From Acanthosepion lycidas (Eukaryota; Mollusca; Cephalopoda; Sepiida; Sepiidae), in the NCBI GenBank assembly GCA_963932145.1, contig OZ010611.1:58723292-58787291 (forward strand): a stretch of 64,000 nucleotides of DNA, given 5' to 3'. Below the pieces are notes generated by a model. It had not been told where the DNA came from and ran no database searches. It was given only the letters and a program-made list of their open reading frames with translations. Both the position numbers and the translations under genes were made by a program. Shown here one piece after another: positions 51,231-62,907 of this stretch (position 1 is its first letter; each line of letters opens with the position of its first letter).

Positions 51231-52430
51231 GGTTAGGCCCCCCTCTAAATCTTGGTTGAAATTATTTTTCATTGTAATTAATAGAAATGGAGTAGCGTTC
51301 AATGGTGTCGTCTCATGCAACATTGAGTTAGGAGAAAAAATTTGTGGGCACAAAATGGGTGATCAGTGTCTTATTCTCTTCTCTTTGTGCCTTGTCTTTA
51401 GCTTTTTCTTCTATATTTAACTTTATGTAGAGGCTAGGCCCCCCTCTAAATCTTGGTTGAAATTATTTTTCATTCTAATTCATAGAAATGGAGTAGCGTG
51501 CAATGGTGTCGTCTCATACAACAGAGAGTTAGTAGAAAAAATTTGTGGGCACAAAATGGGTGATCAGTGTCTTATTCTCTTCTGTTTGTGCCTTGTCTTT
51601 AGCTTTTTCTTCAATATTTAACTTTATGTAGAGGCTAGGCACCCCCTCTAAATCTTGGTTGAAATTATTTTTCATTCTAATTCATAGAAATGGAGTAGCG
51701 TGCAATGGTGTCGTCTCATACAACAGTGAGGTAGGAGAAATAATTTGTTGGGACAAAATGGGTGATCAGTGTCTTATTCTCTTCTGTTTGTGCCTTGTTT
51801 TTAGCTTTTTCTTCTATATTTAACTTTATGTAGAGGCTAGGCCCCCCTCTAAATCTTGGTTGAAATTATTTTTCATTCTAATTCATAGAAATGGAGTAGC
51901 GTGCAATGGTGTCGTCTCATACAACATTGAGGTAGGAGAAAAAATTTGTTGGCACAAAATGGGTGATCAGTGTCTTATTCTCTTCTGTTTGTGCCTTGTC
52001 TTTAGCTTTTTCTTCTATATTTAACTTTATGTAGAAGCTAGGCCACCCTCTAAATCTTGGTTGAAATTATTTTTCATTCTAATTAATAGAAATGGAGTAG
52101 CGATCAAACGTGTCGTCTCAAACAACAGTGAGTTAGGAGAAAAAATTTGTGGGCACAAAATGGGTGATCAGTGTCTTATTCTCTTCTGTTTGTGCCTTGT
52201 CTTTAGCTTTTTCAACTGTATTTAACTTTATGTAGGGGCTAGGCCCCTTTCTAAATCTTCGTTGAAATTATTTTTCATTCTAATCAATAGAAATGGAGTA
52301 GCGTGCAATGGTGTCGTCTCATACAACTGTGAGTTAGCAGATAAAATTTGTGGGCACAAAATGGGTGATCAGTGTCTTATTCTCTTCTGTTTGTGCCTTG
52401 TCTTTAGCTTTTTCTTCTATATTTAACTTT
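51230..52430. repeat. C-type satellite units resembling those at the left of the window
   Basis: Six units, mostly CTAGGCCCCCCTC with GAGGTAGG/TTGTTGG and one GCGATCAAACG unit near 52101, a type otherwise seen in the first 23 kb. One unit has lost bases around TTTTTCAACTGTATT near 52212. No higher-order period is seen. Confidence 0.8.
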
Positions 52431-55400
52431 ATGTAGAGGCTAGGCCCCTTTCTAAATCTTGGTTGAAATTATTTTTCATTCTAATTCATAGAAATGGAGT
52501 AGCGTTCAATGGTGTCGTCTCATACAACTGAGTTAGGAGAAAAAATTTGTGGCCACAAAATGGGTGATCAGTGTCTTATTCTCTTCTATTTGTGCCTTGT
52601 CTTTAGCTTTTTCTTCTATATTTTACTTTATGTAGTGGCTAGGCCCCTTTCTAAATCTTGGTTGAAATTATTTTTCATTCTAATTCATAGAAATGGAGTA
52701 GCGTGCAATGGTGTCGTCTCATACAACAGTGAGTTAGGAGAAAAAATTTGTGGGCACAAAATAGGTGATCAGTTTCTTATTCTCTTCTGTTTGTGCCTTG
52801 TTTTTAGCTTTTTCTTCTATATTTAACTTTATGTAGAGGCTAGGCCCCCCTCTAATTCTTGGTTGAAATTATTTTTCATTCTAATTCATAGAAATAGAGT
52901 AGCGTGCAATGGTGTCGTCTCATACAACAGTGAGTTCGGAGAAAAAATTTGTGGGCACAAAATGGGTGATCAGTGTCTTATTCTCTTCTGTTTGTGCCTT
53001 GTCTTTAGCTTTTTCTTCTATATTTAACTTTATGTAGGGGCTAGGCCAACCTCTTAATCTTGGTTGAAATTATTTTTCATTCTAATTAATAGAAATGGAG
53101 TAGCGTGCAATGGTGTCGTCTCATACAACAGTGAGTTAGGAGAAAAAATTTGTTGGCACAAAATGGGTGATCAGTGCCTTATTCTCTTCTATTTGTGCCT
53201 TGTCTTTAGCTGTTTCTTCTATATTTAACTTTATGTAGAGGCTAGGCCCCTTTCTAAATCTTGGTTGAAATTATTTTACATTCTAATCCATAGAAATGGA
53301 GTAGCGTGCAATGGTGTCGTCTCATACAACAGTGAGTTAGGAGAAAAAAATTGTGGCCACAAAATGGGTGATCAGTTTCTTATTCTCTTCTGTTTGTGCC
53401 TTGTCTTTAGCTTTTTCTTCTATATTTAACTTTATGTAGAGGATAGGCCACTTTCTAAATCTTGGTTGAAATTATTTTTCATTCTAATTAATAGAAATGG
53501 AGTAGCGTGCAATGGTGTCGTCTCATACAACAGTGAGTTAGGAGAAAAATTTTGTGGGCACAAAATGGGTGATCAGTGTCTTATTCTCTTCTATTTGTGT
53601 CTTGTCTTTAGCTTTTTCTTCTACATTTAACTTTATGTAGAGACTAGGCCCCTTTCTAAATCTTGGTTGAAATTATTTTTCATTCTAATTCATAGAAATG
53701 GAGTAGCGTGCAATGGTGTCGTCTCATACAACAGTGAGTTAGGAGAAAAAATTTGTGGGCACAAAATGGGTGATCAATTTCTTATTCTCTTCTGTTTGTG
53801 CCTTGTCTTTAGCTTTTTCTTCTATATTTAACTTTATGTAGAGGCTAGGCCACTTTCTAAATCTTGGTTGAAATTATTTTACATTCTAATTCATAGAAAT
53901 GTAGTAGCGTGCAATGGTGTCGTCTCATACAACAGTGAGTTAGGAGAAAAAATTTACGGGCACAAAATGGGTGGTCAGTTTCTTATTCTCTTCTGTTTGT
54001 GCCTTGTCTTTAGCTTTTTCTTCTATATTTAACTTTATGTAGAGGATAGGCCCCCCTCTAAATCTTGGTTGAAATTATTTTTCATTCTAATTAATAGAAA
54101 TGGAGTAGCGTGCAATGGTGTCGTCTCATACAACAGTGAGGTAGGAGAAAAAAGTTGTTGGCACAAAATTGGTGATCAGTGTCTTATTCTCTGCTGTTTG
54201 TGCCTTGTCTTTATCTTTTTCTTCTATATTTAACTTTATGTAGAGGCTAGGCCACCCTCTAAATCTTGGTTGAAATTAGTTTTCATTCTAATTCATAGAA
54301 ATGGAGTAGCGTGCAATGGTGTCGTCTCATACAACAGTGAGTTGGGAGAAAAAATTTGTGGCCACAAAATGGGTGATCAGTTTCTTATTCTCTTCTGTTG
54401 GTGCCTTGTCTTTAGCTTTTTCTTCTATATTTAACTTTATGTAGAGGCTAGGCCCCTTTCTAAATCTTGGTTGAAATTATTTTTCATTCTAATTCATAGA
54501 AATGTAGTAGCGTGCAATTGTGTCGTCTCATACTACAGTGAGTTAGGAGAAAAAATTTACGGGCACAAAATGGGTGGTCAGTTTCTTATTCTCTTCTGTT
54601 TGTGCCTTGTCTTTAGCTTTTTCTTCTATATTTAACTTTATGTAGAGGCTAGGCCCCTTTCTAAATCTTGGTTGAAATTATTTTTCATTCTAATTCATAG
54701 AAATGGAGTAGCGTGCAATGGTGTCGTCTCATACAACAGTGAGTTAGGAGAAAAACTTTGTGGGCACAAAATGGGTGATCAGTTTCTTATTCTCTTCTGT
54801 TTGTGCCTTGTCTTTAGCTTTTTCTTCTATATTTAACTTTATGTAGAGGATAGGCCCCCCTCTAAATCTTGGTTGAAATTATTTTTCATTCTAATTAATA
54901 GAAATGGAGTAGCGTGCAATGGTGTCGTCTCATACAACAGTGAGGTAGGAGAAAAAAGTTGTTGGCACAAAATTGGTGATCAGTGTCTTATTCGCTGCTG
55001 TTTGTGCCTTGTCTTTAGCTTTTTCTTCTATATTTAACTTTATGTAGAGGCTAGGCCCCCCTCTAAATCTTGGTTGAAATTATTTTTCATTCTAATTCAT
55101 AGAAATGTAGTAGCGTGCAATGGTGTCGTCTCATACAACAGTGAGTTAGGAGAAAAAATTTGTGGGCACAAAATGGGTGATCAGTTTCTTATTCTCTTCT
55201 GTTTGTGCCTTGTCTTTAGCTTTTTCTTCTATATTTAACTTTATGTAGAGGCTAGGCCCCTTTCTAAATCTTGGTTGAAATTATTTTACATTCTAATTCA
55301 TAGAAATGGAGTAGCGTGCAATGGTGTCGTCTCATACAACAGTGAGTTAGGAGAAAAAATTTGTGGCCACAAAATGTGTGATCAGTTTCTTATTCTCTTC

Positions 55401-56660
55401 TGTTTGTGCCTTGTCTTTAGCTTTTTCTTCTATATTTAACTTTATGTAGAGGCTAGGCCCCTTTCTAAATCTTGGTTGAAATTATTTTTCATTCTAATTC
55501 ATAGAAATGTAGTAGCGTGCAATGGTGTCGTCTCATACAACAGTGAGTTAGTAGAAAAAATTTACGGGCACAAAATGGGTGGTCATTTTCTTATTCTCTT
55601 CTGTTTGTGCCTTGTCTTTAGCTTTTTCTTCTATATTTAACATTATGTAGAGGCTAGGCCCCCCTCTAAAACTTGGTTGAAATTATTTTTCATTCTAATT
55701 CATAGAAATGTAGTAGCGTGCAATGGTGTCGTCTCATACAACAGTGAGGTAGGAGAAAAAATTTGTGGGCACAAAATGTCTGATCAGTGTCTTATTCTCG
55801 TCTCTTTGTGCCTTGTCTTTAGCTTTTTCTTCTATATTAAACTTTATGTAGAGCCTAGGCCCCCCTCTAAATCTTGGTTGAAATTATTTTTCATTCTAAT
55901 TAATAGAAATGGAGTAGCGTGCAATGGTGTCGTCTCATACAACAGTGAGTTAGGAGAAAAAATATGTGGGCACAAAATGGGTGATCAGTGTCTTATTCTC
56001 TTCTGTTTGTGCCTTGTCTTTAGCTTTTTCTTCTATATTTAACTTTATGTAGAGGCTAGGCCCCCCTCTAAATCTTGGTTGAAATTATTTTTCATTCTAA
56101 TTCATAGAAATGGAGTAGCTTGCAATGGTGTCGTCTCATACAACAGTGATTTAGGAGAAAAAATTTGTGAGCACAAAATGGGTGATCAGTGTCTTATTCT
56201 CTGCTGTTTGTGCCTTGTCTTTAACTTTTTCTTCTATATTTAACTTTATGTAGAGGCTAGGCCCCTTTCTAAATCTTGGTTGAAATTATTTTTCATTCTA
56301 ATTCATAGAAATGGAGTAGCGTGCAATGGTGTCGTCTCATACAACAGTGAGTTAGGAGAAAAACTTTGTGGGCACAAAATGGGTGATCAGTTTCTTATTC
56401 TCTTCTGTTTGTGCCTTGTCTTTAGCTTTTTCTTCTATATTTAACTTTATGTAGAGGCTAGGCCCCTTTCTAAATCTTGGTTGAAATTATTTTACATTCT
56501 AATTCATAGAAATGAAGTAGCGTGCAATGGTGTCGTCTCATACAACAGTGAGTTAGGAGAAAAAATTTGTGGCCACAAAATAGGTGATCAGTTTCTTGTT
56601 CTCTTCACTTTGTGCCTTGTCTTTAGCTTTTTCTTCTATATTTAACTTAATGTAGAGGCT
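52430..56660. repeat. T-type units with CAGTTTCTTATTC and 3/4/5-unit repeats
   Basis: GATCAGTTTCTTATTC replaces GATCAGTGTCTTATTC in many units, a local signature. The unit with ATGTAGTAG, AAATTTACGGGCAC and GGTGGTCA recurs with ACGGG at 53956, 54559 and 55564 (3 and 5 units apart). The unit with AAAAAAGTTGTTGGCAC and CTCTGCTGTTTG or CGCTGCTG recurs 4 units apart near 54152 and 54956. TTTGTGGCCACAAA boxes occur repeatedly. Stop-loss variants TATTTTACTTTATG near 52619 and TATTAAACTTTATG near 55835 create the spurious two-unit frames at 52509-52826 and 55677-56042. Confidence 0.8.
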
Positions 56661-58889
56661 AGTACCCCCTCTAAATCTTGGTTGAAATTATTTTTCATTG
56701 TAATTAATACAAATGGTGTAGCGTTCAATGGTGTCGTCTCATACAACAGTGAGTTAGGAGAAAAAATTTGTGGGCACAAAATGGGTGATCAGTGTCTTAT
56801 TCCCTTCTGTTTGTGCCTTGTCTTTAGCTTTTTCTTCTATATTTAACTTTATGTAGAGGCTAGGCCCCTTTCTAAATCTTGGATAAAATTATTTTTCATT
56901 CTAATTAATAGAAATGGAGTAGCGTGCAATGGTGTCGTCTCATACAACAGTGAGGTAGGAGAAAAAATTTGTTGGCACAAAATGGGTGATCAGTGTCTTA
57001 TCCTCTTCTGTTTGTGCCTTGTCTTTAGCTTTTTCTTCTATATTTAACTTTATGTAGAGGCTAGGCCCCCCTCTAAATCTTGGTTGAAATTATTTTTCAT
57101 TGTAATTAATACAAATGGCGTAGCGTTCAATGGTGTCGTCTCATACAACAGTGAGTTAGGAGAAAAAATTTGTGGGCACAAAATGGGTGAGCAGTGTCTT
57201 ATTCTCTTCTGTTTGTGCCTTGTCTTTAGCTTTTTCTTCTATATTTAACTTTATGTAGAGGCTAGGCCCCTTTCTATATCTTGGATGAAATTATTTTTCA
57301 TTCTATTTCATAGAAATGGAGTAGCGTGCAATGGTGTCGTCTCATACAACAGTGAGTTAGGAGAAAAAATTTGTGGGCACAAAATGGGTGATCAGTGTCT
57401 TATTCTCTTCTGTTTGTGCCTTGTCTTTAGCTTTTTCTTCTATATTTAACTTTATGTAGAGGCTAGGCCCCTTTCTAAATCTTGGGTGAAATTATTTTTC
57501 ATTCTAATTCATAGAAATGGAGTAGCGTGCAATGGTGTCGTTTCATACAACAGTGAGTTAGGAGAAAAAATTTGTGGGCACAAAATGGATGATCAGTGTC
57601 TCATTCTCTTCTGTTTGTGCCTTGTCTTTAGCTTTTTCTTCTATATTTAACTTTATGTAGAGGCTAGTCCCCTTTCTAAATCTTGGTTGAAATTATTTTT
57701 CATTGTAATTAATAGAAATGGACTAGCGTTCAATTGTGTCGTCTCATACAACAGTGAGTTAGGAGAAAAAATTTGAGGGCACAAAAAGGATGATCAGTGT
57801 CTCATTCTCTTCTGTTTGTGCCTTGTCTTTAGCTTTTTCTTCTATAATTAACTTTATGTAGAGGCTAGGCCCCCCTCTAAATCTTGGTTGAAATTATTTT
57901 TCATTCTAATTCATAGAAATGGAGTAGCGTGCAATGGTGTCGTCTCATACAACTGTGAGTTAGTAGAAAAATTTTGTGGGCACAAAATGGGTGATCAGTG
58001 TCTTATTCTCTTCTGTTTGTGCCTTGTCTTTAGCTTCTTCTTCTATATTTAGCTTTATGTAGAGGCTAGGCCCCCATCTAAATCTTGGTTGAAATTATTT
58101 TTCATTCTAATTCAGAGAAATGGAGTAGCTTGCAATGGTGTCGTCTCATACAACTGTGAGTTAGTAGAAATATTTTGTGGGCACAAAATGGGTGAAACAG
58201 TGCCTTATTCTCTGCTGTTTGTGCCTTGTCTTTAGCTTTTTCTTCTATATTTAACTTTATGTAGAGGCTAGGCCCCCCTGTAAATCTTGGTTGAAATTAT
58301 TTTTTATTCTAATTCATAGAAATGGAGTAGCGTGCAATGGTGTCGTCTCATACAACAGTGAGTTAGGAGAAAAATTTTGTGGGCACAAAATGGGTGATCA
58401 GTGTCTTATTCTCTTCTGTTTGTGACTTGTCTTTACCTTTTTCTTCTATATTTAACTTTATGTAGAGGCTAGGCCCCCCTCTAAATCTTGGTTGAAATTA
58501 TTTTTTATTCTAATTCATAGAAATGGAGTAGCGTGCAAAGGTGTCGTCTCATACAACTGTGAGTTAGTAGAAAAATTTTGTGGGCACAAAATGGGTGATC
58601 AGTGTCTTATTCTCTTCTGTTTGTGCCTTGTCTTTAGCTTTTTCTTCTATATTTAACTTTATGTAGAGGCTAGGCCCCTTTCTAAATCTTGGTTGAAATT
58701 ATTTTTCATTCTATTTCATAGAAATGGAGTAGCGTGCAATGGTGTCATCTTATAAAACAGTGAGTTAGGAGAAAATATTTGTGGGCACAAAATGGGTGAT
58801 CAGTGTCTTATTCTCTTCTGTTTGTGCCTTGTCTTTAGCTTTTTCTTCTATATTTAACTTTATGTAGGGTCTAGCCCCCCCTCTCTAAA
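56660..58889. repeat. Mixed units, 2-unit repeat then GAAAAATTTTGTGGG family
   Basis: The unit with CATTGTAATTAATACAAATGG and GCGTTCAATGG appears near 56697 and 57099, two units apart. From about 57.9 kb the combination AACTGTGAGTTAGTAGAAA followed by ATTTTGTGGGCACAAAAT becomes common and continues to the window end. One unit near 58190 has an insertion giving GGTGAAACAGTG. Confidence 0.8.
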
Positions 58890-59982
58890 TCTTGGTTGAA
58901 ATTATTTTTCATTCTAATTAATAGAAATGGAGTAGCGTGCAATGCGGTCGTCTCATACAACAGTGAGGTAGGAGAAAAAATTTGTTGGCACAAAATGGGT
59001 GATCAGTGACTTATCCTCTTCTGTTTGTGCCTTGTCTTTAGCTTTTTCTTCTATATTTAACTTTATGTAGAGGCTAGGCCCCCCTCTAAATCTTGGTTGA
59101 AATTATTTTTCATTCTAATTCATAGAAATGGAGTAGCGTGCAATGGTGTCGTCTCATACAACTGTGAGTTAGTAGAAAGATTTTGTGGGCACAAAATGGT
59201 TGATCAGTGTCTTATTCTCTTCTGTTTGTGCCTTGTCTTTAGCTTTTTCTTCTATATTTAACTTTATGTAGAGGCTAGGCCCCCCTCTAAATCTTGGTTG
59301 AAATTATTTTTTATTCTAATTCATAGAAATGGAGTAGCGTGCAATGGTGTCGTCTCATACAACTGTGAGTTAGTAGAAAAATTTTGTGGGTACAAAATGG
59401 GTGATCAGTGTCTTATTCTCTTCTGTTTGTGCCTTGTCTTTAGTTTTTTCTTCTATATTTAACTTTATGTAGAGGCTAGGCCCCCCTCTAAATCTTGGTT
59501 GAAATTATTTTTCATTCTAATTCATAGAAATGGAGTAGCGTGCAATGGTGTCATCTCATACAACAGTGAGTTAGGAGAAAAAATTTGTGGGCACAAAATG
59601 GATGATCAGTGTCTCATTCTCTTCTGTTTGTGCCTTGTCTTTAGCTTTTTCTTCTATATTTAACTTTATGTAGAGGCTAGGCCCCCCTCTAAATCTTGGT
59701 TGAAATTATTTTTCATTCTAATTCATAGAAATGGAGTAGCGTGCAATGGTGTCGTCTCATACAACTGTGAGTTAATAGAAAAATTTTGTGGCCACAAAAT
59801 GGGTGATCAGTGTCTTATTCTCTTCTGTTTGTGCCTTGTCTTTAGCTTTTTCTTCTATATTTAACATTATGTAGAGGCTAGGCCCATTTCTAAATCTTCG
59901 TTGAAATTATTTTTCCTTCTAATTCATAGAAATGGAGTAGCGTTCAATGGTGTCGTCTCATACAACAGTGAGTTAGGAGAAA
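58889..59982. repeat. Long-range repeat block, copy A (20 units before copy B)
   Basis: Five and a half units with the private markers CAATGCGGTCGTC, GTGACTTATCCTC, GTAGAAAGATTTTGTGGG with AAATGGTTGATC, TTTTTTATTC with GGGTACAAAATGGG and TTTAGTTTTTTC, GTGTCATCTC with AAATGGATGATC and GTGTCTCATTC, TTAATAGAAAAATTTTGTGG, and CTAGGCCCATTTC with TTTTTCCTTC. All recur 4018 bp downstream, where 20 units would be 4020 bp. Confidence 0.9.
59783..59800. repeat. Perfect 18-bp palindrome (copy A)
   Basis: ATTTTGTGGCCACAAAAT reads the same on both strands. It arises where two separate unit variants meet: a T in place of A at the left of the box (ATTTTGTG rather than AATTTGTG) and GGCC in place of GGGC at the centre. 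Other units show only one of these changes. Confidence 0.9.
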
Positions 59983-62907
59983 AAATTTGTGGGCACAAAA
60001 TGGGTGATCAGTGTCTTATTCTCTTCTGTTTGTGCCTTGTCTTTAGCTTTTTCTTCTATATTTAACTTTATGTAGAGGCTAGGCCCCTTTCTAAATCTTG
60101 GTTGAAATTATTTTTCATTGTAATTAATAGAAATGGAGTAGCGTTCAATAGTGTCGTCTCATGCAACAGTGAGTTAGGAGAAAAAATTTGTGGGCACAAA
60201 ATGGGTGATCAGTGTCTTATTCTCTTCTGTTTGTGCCTTGTCTTTAGCTTTTTCTTCTATATTTAACTTTATGTAGAGGCTAGGCCCCCCTCTAAATCTT
60301 GGTTGAAATTATTTTTCATTCTAATTCATAGAAATGGAGTAGCGTGCAATGGTGTCGTCTCATACAACTCTGAGTTAGTAGAAAAATTTTGTGGGCACAA
60401 AATGGGTGATCAGTGTCTTATTCTCTTCTGTTTGTGCCTTGTCTTTAGCTTTTTCTTCTATATTTAACTTTATGTAGAGGCTAGGCCCCCCTCTAAATCT
60501 GGGTTGAAATTATTTTTCATTCTAATTCATAGAAATAGAGTAGCGTGCAATGGTGTCGTCTCATACAACAGTGAGTTCGGAGAAAAAATTTGTGGGCACA
60601 AATTGGTGATCAGTGTCTTATTCTCTTCTGTTTGTGCCTTGTCTTTAGCTTTTTCTTCTATATTTAACTTTATGTAGAGGCTAGGCCCCCCTCTAAATCT
60701 TGGTTGAAATTATTTTTCATTCTAATTCATAGAAATGGAGTAGCGTGCAATGGTGTCGTCTCATACAACTGTGTGTTAGTAGAAAAATTTTGTGGGCACA
60801 AAATGGGTGATCAGTGTCTTTTTCTCTTCTGTTTGTGCCTTGTCTTTAGCTTTTTCTTCTATATTTAACTTTATGTAGAGGCTAGGCCCCCCTCTAAATC
60901 TTGGTTGAAATTATTTTTCATTATAATTAATAGAAATGGAGTAGCGTGCAATGGTGTCGTCTCATACAACTGTGAGTTAGGAGAAAAAATTTGTGGGCAC
61001 AAAATGGGTGATCAGTGTCTTATACTCTTCTGTTTGTGCCTTGTCTTTAGCTTTTTCTTCTATATTTAACTTTATGTAGAGGCTAGGCCCCTTTCTAAAT
61101 CTTCGTTGAAATTATTTTTCATTCTAATTCATAGAAATGGAGTAGCGTGCAATGGTGTCGTCTTATGCAACAGTGAGTTAGGAGAAAAAATTTTTGGGCA
61201 CAAAATGGGTGATCAGTGTATTATTCTCTTCTGTTTGTGCCTTGTCTTTAGCTTTTTCTTCTATATTTAACTTTATGTAGAGTCTAGGCCCACCTCTGAA
61301 TCTTGGTTGAAATTATTTTTCATTATAATTAATAGAAATGGAGTAGCGTGCAATGGTGTCGTCTCATACAACTGTGAGTTAGCAGATAAAATTTGTGGGC
61401 ACAAAATGGGTGATCAGTGTCTTATACTCTTCTGTTTATGCCTTGTCTTTAGCTTTTTCTTCTATATTTAACTTTATGTAGAGGCTAGGCCCCCCTCTAA
61501 ATCTTGGTTGAAATTATTTTTCATTCTAATTAATAGAAATGGAGTAGCGTGCAATGGTGTCATCTCATACAACAGTGAGGTAGGAGAAAAAATTTGTTGG
61601 CACAAAATGGGTGATCAGTGTCTTATTCTCTTCTGTTTGTGCCTTGTCTTTAGCTTTTTCTTCTATATTTAACTTTATGTAGAGGCTAGGCCCCACTCTA
61701 AATCTTGGTTGAAATTATTTTTCATTCTAATTCATAGAAATGGAGTAGCGTGCAATGGTGTCGTCTCATACAACAGTGAGTTAGGAGAAAAAATTTGTTG
61801 GCACAAAATGGGTGATCAGTGTCTTATTCTCTTCTGTTTGTGCCTTGTCTTTAGCTTTTTCTTCTATATTTAACTTTATGTAGAGGCTAGGCCCCACTCT
61901 AAATCTTGGTTGAAATTATTTTTCATTCTAATTCATAGAAATGGAGTAGCGTGCAATGGTGTCGTCTCATACAACTGTGAGTTAGTAGAAAAAATTTGTG
62001 GGCACAAAATGGGTGATCAGTGTCTTATTCTCTTCTGTTTGTGCCTTGTTTTTAGCTTTTTCTTCTATATTTAAATTTATGTAGAGGCTAGGCCCCTTTC
62101 TAAATCTTCGTTGAAATTATTTTTCATTCTAATTCATAGAAATGGAGTAGCGTGCAATGGTGTCGTCTCATACAACAGTGAGTTAGGAGAAAAATTTTGT
62201 GGGCACAAAATAGGTGATCAGTGTCTTATTCTCTTCTGTTTGTGCCTTGTCTTTAGCTTTTTCTTCTATATTTAACTTTATGTAGAGGCTAGGCCCCCCT
62301 CTAAATCTTGGTTGAAATTATTTTTCATTGTAATTAATAGAAATGGAGTAGCGTTCAATGGTGTCGTCTCATACAACAGTGAGTTAGTAGAAAAAATTTG
62401 TGGGCACAAATTGGGTGATCAGTGTCTTATTCTCTTCTGTTTGTGCCTTGTTTTAGCTTTTTATTCTATATTTAACTTTATGTAGAGGCTAGGCCCCCCT
62501 CTAAATCTTGGTTGAAATTATTTTTCATTGTAATTAATAGAAATGGAGTAGCGTTCAATGGTGTCGTCTCATACAACAGTGAGTTAGGAGAAAAAATTTG
62601 TGGGCACAAAATGGGGGATCAGTGTCTTATTCTCTTCTGTTTGTGCCTTGTCTTTAGCTTTTTCTTCTATATTTAACTTTATGTAGAGGCTAGGCCCCTT
62701 TCTAAAACTTAGTTGAAATTATTTTTCATTCTAATTCATAGAAATGGAGTAGCGTTCAATGGTGTCTTCTCATGCAACAGTGAGTTAGGAGAAAAATTTT
62801 GTGGGCACAAAATGGGTGATCAGTGTCTTATTCTCTTCTGTTTGTGCCTTGCCTTTAGCTTTTTCTTCTATATTTAACATTATGTAGAGGCTAGGCCCCC
62901 CTCTATA
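59982..62907. repeat. Satellite units between the two long-range copies
   Basis: Roughly 14-15 units mixing C-type and T-type. CATTGTAATTAATAG with GCGTTCAAT units recur near 60117, 62328 and 62527. AACTGTGAGTTAGCAGATAA returns near 61371, a type otherwise mainly seen at 5-24 kb. A unit near 62449 has lost a base, giving TTGTTTTAGC. No higher-order order was found here other than being the spacer of the 20-unit repeat. Confidence 0.8.
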
